Below, piece by piece: positions 33,305 to 36,130 of a stretch of 36,130 nt of DNA (positions within the stretch are counted from its first letter, which is position 1; each line of letters starts with the position of its first letter). Position numbers and translations under genes: made by a program. Location of the stretch: assembly GCF_002632485.1 (NCBI RefSeq), contig NZ_NIBU01000038.1, positions 1 through 36,130 on the forward strand, written 5' to 3'. Origin of the DNA: Xenorhabdus innexi. GTDB taxonomy: Bacteria > Pseudomonadota > Gammaproteobacteria > Enterobacterales > Enterobacteriaceae. The notes under the pieces were generated by a model, which saw nothing but the letters and a program-made list of their open reading frames with translations, did no database searches and was not told the origin of the DNA.

Positions 33305-34492
33305 TTATTTAGTCATTGATACTGATACAATCCAATTACCTGAAAGATATGACATCCGCCGACCACCTCCATCAATACTAACTCTCATATTATTATCTCC
33401 CCCAACCCAATACGTAATCCCATCAACAGGCGCACAATGCATAAAGAACGCTCCGCGTTCGTTAAAAAAATAGACCGTTTTACCACGTACATCTTCTGAT
33501 AACCCGACAACATCTCCAGGCTTTATTGTGCCACCAAAATAAATCCTTACCATCTGACTACTCTTTGACTGATAGCGCCCATCACTCTCTCCTTTGGTAT
33601 AACTCTCCCCCCTAACCGCATAATTCCCTGCCGGTTGATAACTGCCCGCTGGCGCGTAGTTTCCGGCAGGTTGATAATTCCCTCGCGGCTGGAATTTACC
33701 ATCAGACTCCCCTTTCGTATAACTTTCCCCGCGAACGGCATAATTACCGGCTTGTGCATAATTTCCTTTTGACTGATAGCGGGAATCCGATTCCGGTTTG
33801 GTGTAGCTCTCGCCTTTGGGTGCATAACTGCCCGCCGGAGCATAATTACCTTTGGGCTGGAATCGCCCGTCACTGTCATCTTTCGAATAGCTATATCCGG
33901 CAGCCAAATAATTCCCCACAGGCTGATATTTCCCATCCGATTCGGGCTTGGTATAACTCTCACCCCTCAACGCATAATTTCCGGCAGACTGATAGTTGCC
34001 CTTGGGCTGAAAACGGTTATCTGCCTCTTCCTTGCCATAACTGTATCCTGCGGGGGTGTAATTACCCAATGGCTGAAATTGCTGGTTGGCTTCTTCTTTG
34101 CTATACGCCCCCACATCACCGGCGGTCAGATCCGCTTTCAGTTCAATCCATGCATTGCCGGTTGTCGGTGCTTCCTTGTTATTCTCAATCCGTGACTGCC
34201 AGAGTTTTTGCTTATAGTACACCACCGCCCGCACAGGATACGGCTGGGCCTCCGTAGACCATTGTGCCACGCCAAAGGTCTGCATTTCCCCTACCGCTTC
34301 GGTAAGATCGTGAAAAATCCCGTTCATTTTTTCACGTTCGATATCTTTTGCCGCCGGATCGGTGTTCTGGTCACGTTCATAATCGTAACCATAGCCTTGT
34401 GTGTAGGAAACTGCGCCATCGGGCTGGACTTCATTAGGAATAGCAACCCTGTCCCCTTGCGCCGCAAAGGGGGTTTTAAAGATTTTTGTCAT
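33305..34492 (-). CDS. Phage tail fibre protein 2 (long repeat version)
   Basis: 395 residues. The start is right after the DUF2612 gene, with GGAG nine bases upstream inside that gene's last codons. Residues 1-125 are the virion-attachment domain shared with fibre 1 (MTKIFKTPFAAQGDRVAIPN, DIEREKMNGIFHD, KLWQSRIENNK). Residues 130-310 hold about seven SYTK/ESDGRYQ/GNYAPAG repeats, including a stretch of hexapeptide units (GNYQPAGNYAPAGSYQPAG). Residues ~311-395 form a tip related in pattern but not in sequence detail to that of fibre 1. It follows baseplate genes in the normal tail order. Repeat number is likely to vary between strains. Confidence 0.87.
   Translation of the reverse strand: MTKIFKTPFAAQGDRVAIPNEVQPDGAVSYTQGYGYDYERDQNTDPAAKDIEREKMNGIFHDLTEAVGEMQTFGVAQWSTEAQPYPVRAVVYYKQKLWQSRIENNKEAPTTGNAWIELKADLTAGDVGAYSKEEANQQFQPLGNYTPAGYSYGKEEADNRFQPKGNYQSAGNYALRGESYTKPESDGKYQPVGNYLAAGYSYSKDDSDGRFQPKGNYAPAGSYAPKGESYTKPESDSRYQSKGNYAQAGNYAVRGESYTKGESDGKFQPRGNYQPAGNYAPAGSYQPAGNYAVRGESYTKGESDGRYQSKSSQMVRIYFGGTIKPGDVVGLSEDVRGKTVYFFNERGAFFMHCAPVDGITYWVGGDNNMRVSIDGGGRRMSYLSGNWIVSVSMTK
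33563..34105 (-). repeat. Coding repeat array in fibre gene 2
   Basis: About seven diverged units of the 28-residue pattern seen in fibre 1. One unit is enlarged to about 40 residues by extra GNYAPA/GSYQPA hexapeptides, which suggests slippage or unequal recombination. Confidence 0.8.
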
Positions 34493-34496
34493 GGAA

Positions 34497-35150
34497 TTAA
34501 GCTCCGAAATTACTGCTTAAGTAGTTGGTGTGTTTTTTGCCGAAGCCAAAGGCTTTTCGGGTGACAACACGGTATTTCACCCCGACGCCGGAGGGACGTG
34601 GCATCAGATCAAAGTTCTCCAGCAGCACCCTGAGATTTTCATCGGGGTTAAAGTTGAAGACGTAATACATATAGGTCATATCGAGCGGGTCAAGGACAAA
34701 CACTTTACTGTCATTACGCCAGAAAAAGCGTTCCAGAAAGGTGTTGATATTGGTTACCGTCGGGCTTTGAGTCAGGTTGAAGTAGCGCATGCGGATAATC
34801 AGACGTTTTTGTTCTGCCGTTAGCATCAGGGTGTAATCGGTGTTGCGCCGGAAATTTCCCTTAAAATTTCGTTTCTTGCCAAAACCTAAGCCAATTTTGG
34901 TTTTGTCACTGGGTGCCACATCAATCCCCAGTGACACATCCAGAATACGCGCCCAGACCGCCAGCCCGAAATCACTGGCAGTATCGATATTAAACACATC
35001 CCTGTACCAATTGTTCCAAAACGCCACGTTTGCACGATGAAACCAGTCAGCCTTATGTTGAGCCAGTCTGTTTAACCGGGGGGCGTTCTCGTACTGCCAC
35101 AATATCGCCCGTAATAGATCAGAATGAAAATCCAGTTGCTGTATCTTCAT
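34497..35150 (-). CDS. Phage baseplate protein of the DUF2612 type
   Basis: 217 residues resembling the DUF2612 family found between baseplate J and tail fibre genes of contractile-tail phages (a Mu gp48-like position). Recognisable blocks are NWYRDVFNIDTASDFGLAVWARILDV split by short variable parts, GLGFGKKRNFKGNF, LTAEQKRLIIRMRYF, TVTNINTFLERFF and LMPRPSGVGVKYRV. The C-terminus AFGFGKKHTNYLSSNFGA recurs in the ORF at 31628-31804. Its ATG overlaps the baseplate J stop by 4 bases (ATGA), and the fibre 2 ribosome site lies in its last codons, so three genes are coupled. Confidence 0.82.
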   Translation of the reverse strand: MKIQQLDFHSDLLRAILWQYENAPRLNRLAQHKADWFHRANVAFWNNWYRDVFNIDTASDFGLAVWARILDVSLGIDVAPSDKTKIGLGFGKKRNFKGNFRRNTDYTLMLTAEQKRLIIRMRYFNLTQSPTVTNINTFLERFFWRNDSKVFVLDPLDMTYMYYVFNFNPDENLRVLLENFDLMPRPSGVGVKYRVVTRKAFGFGKKHTNYLSSNFGA

Positions 35151-36031
35151 GTGATCACCACCTGCACAGAGCTGCGATGCAACCGCGCGATTTCATTCAG
35201 CTTAATGGGAATAATTCCGGCCTGCCATGTTTTACCGTTCTGTGACAATTCAACGTTAGTGATAAACAGACGCGGCTCAATGGCATTGATGGCTGCCGCA
35301 ATTTCAAAGGGAGAAACTTCCCGCCCGACCACCAAACCGTTATCCCCGTCAATGTCACCCCGTACCCATTGCTCAACAGCAGCAGGAATAAGACGCTGGG
35401 CGTCAATGGGGGATTTTTTCACCGTCACCCGACAGAAAATCACCTGTTCGCTCGGACGGTCGAACCGGATCTCATATTCCTGCCCGCTGACGCGTTCCGT
35501 GACATTGACCATCTCCTGCCCGTTATAGGCTGCGCCAATAGTTTTGGTACGCAACAGCGCACGGGCTATGGCTTCGCGGTCACCCCCTTCCACACAGACA
35601 TAGACACTGTGCGGCAACAGTTTGATGCCATCCACGATAATAATCTGAGGACCGTAATTTTCCCGAAAGGAGAGCGAATTTACGCCTTCCAGTTCATACA
35701 GGGAGGAGGTGATCGCCTCTCCCACGCTGACGGTATTTTTAGCCAGTGTCTGTTTGCGCCGACGCCGGGCACTGATATCGGATTCAGCCTCACGCCCCAC
35801 CACGGCATGGGTAGGGTTACTGACCGTTTCCCAGCCCAGCACCGAACTGGCGACCCGCTCAAGGTGCCCAGCTTTACATTCCATCGCACCGGACTGCACC
35901 GCCCGCATATCGCCCGTGGTTTTACCATTTTTACCGATAATCAGGGTGCCCGTCGTTTCAAACTGTATACCGGTGACGGATTCGGCTTTCGCCCCCTGCG
36001 GGATCACCGTATCAGGCACACCACCAAATTC
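35147..36031 (-). pseudogene. Baseplate J-like gene (Mu gp47 type), 5' part removed by IS insertion
   Basis: About 295 codons of a contractile-tail baseplate J protein. GGVPDTVIPQGAKAESVTG is the conserved central strand that normally follows an N-terminal part of roughly 70 or more residues. After it come the SARRRRKQTLAKNTVSVGEA region and a C-terminal domain ending VQVVIT. The apparent start is a TTG at 36043 that belongs to the IS end, so the native start is missing. Loss of the wedge N-terminus should prevent baseplate assembly unless an intact copy exists elsewhere. The 3' end is coupled to the DUF2612 gene. Confidence 0.8.
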
Positions 36032-36130
36032 TGAAGTGGTCAATTAAAATTGGTCACAACCTTAGCACTTTTCCAAAATAATCGTTCTGATTCATTTGGC
36101 GTGAGCCCATTGTTATACCAATGGGGGCGG
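36032..36130 (-). mobile_element. IS3-family-like insertion sequence end with transposase C-terminus (cut by window edge)
   Basis: On the minus strand 36129-36040 reads PHWYNNGLTPNESERLFW and ends KVVTNFN before a stop at 36040-36042. WYNN..TP is the usual C-terminal pattern of IS3-type OrfB transposases. The element probably ends at 36032 with TGAAGTGGTC as terminal sequence, because baseplate J homology begins immediately after. It lies in the same orientation as the gene it interrupts. Confidence 0.75.

Noticed and set aside
30964..34105. Repeats in the fibre genes considered as a CRISPR-like array
   Set aside because: The repeats are in-frame protein repeats of about 84 bases with conserved GNY/SYTK codons, not short palindromic repeats with unique spacers; no cas genes are present.
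33754..34257. Plus-strand frame of 167 codons across the fibre 2 repeats
   Set aside because: It arises from the repeated codons of fibre 2 read on the other strand; His-, Pro- and Asn-rich and repetitive.
30685..34492. Invertible tail-fibre switch of the Mu/P1 type
   Set aside because: Both fibre genes are on the same strand, and no invertase gene or inverted crossover site is visible.
35369..36034. Long plus-strand frame (221 codons) opposite the baseplate J gene
   Set aside because: It is the antisense shadow of a gene with clear baseplate J sequence; composition is low-complexity and there is no ribosome site.

Overview
The window is a chromosomal segment of a gamma-proteobacterium of the order Enterobacterales. 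Protein sequences and gene order fit the Morganellaceae, most likely Photorhabdus or Xenorhabdus. I base this on close relatives of E. coli proteins at moderate divergence, an AT-rich background, a Yersinia Yiu-like iron operon and tail-fibre genes of the type I associate with Photorhabdus/Xenorhabdus prophages. The genus is an inference, not a proof.

Layout. 1-316: the 3' end of an IS630-family transposase, directly beside dld. 341-4290: dld (quinone-linked D-lactate dehydrogenase) and plaP (putrescine importer). plaP is preceded by a translationally overlapping leader ORF that resembles an enlarged YoeI, and by a MITE-like palindromic element. 4287-9492: a four-gene iron uptake operon on the minus strand (binding protein, permease, ATPase, TonB-dependent receptor). 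9722-17504: lysP, yeiE, yeiH and nfo in the E. coli order, then fruK without fruA or fruB but with a Cra site, a Nudix hydrolase and an Mtr-type aromatic amino acid permease. 17637-21329: efpL (yeiP), two small secreted-protein genes, lpxT and mepS. 21412-30209: yejG, bcr, rsuA, radD, rplY, yejK, yejL, yejM and tRNA-Pro(GGG), nearly the same order as in E. coli.

30210-36130: accessory DNA beginning at the tRNA-Pro gene and resembling the tail end of a prophage or tailocin. Read on the minus strand from the right edge it holds an IS3-type end, a baseplate J gene cut by that IS, a DUF2612-type baseplate gene and a tail fibre gene. An AT-rich GT32-type glycosyltransferase gene on the plus strand follows, then a decayed gene, an unrecognised 58-residue ORF and a second tail fibre cassette. 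The two fibre genes share the N-terminal domain and an 84-bp-type coding repeat but differ in their C-terminal tips. The 58-residue ORF ends with the same peptide as the DUF2612 protein, so the fibre cassette looks duplicated together with its upstream junction.

How the genes work together. The backbone carries envelope maintenance (lpxT, mepS, yejM), translation (efpL, rplY, rsuA, tRNA-Pro), DNA repair (nfo, radD) and nutrient import (plaP, lysP, mtr-like, iron operon). The accessory end carries host-recognition fibres and a sugar transferase that could change the surface those fibres or other phages recognise. The most interesting parts are the fibre/peptide/glycosyltransferase module, the expanded plaP leader ORF and the orphan Cra-linked fruK.
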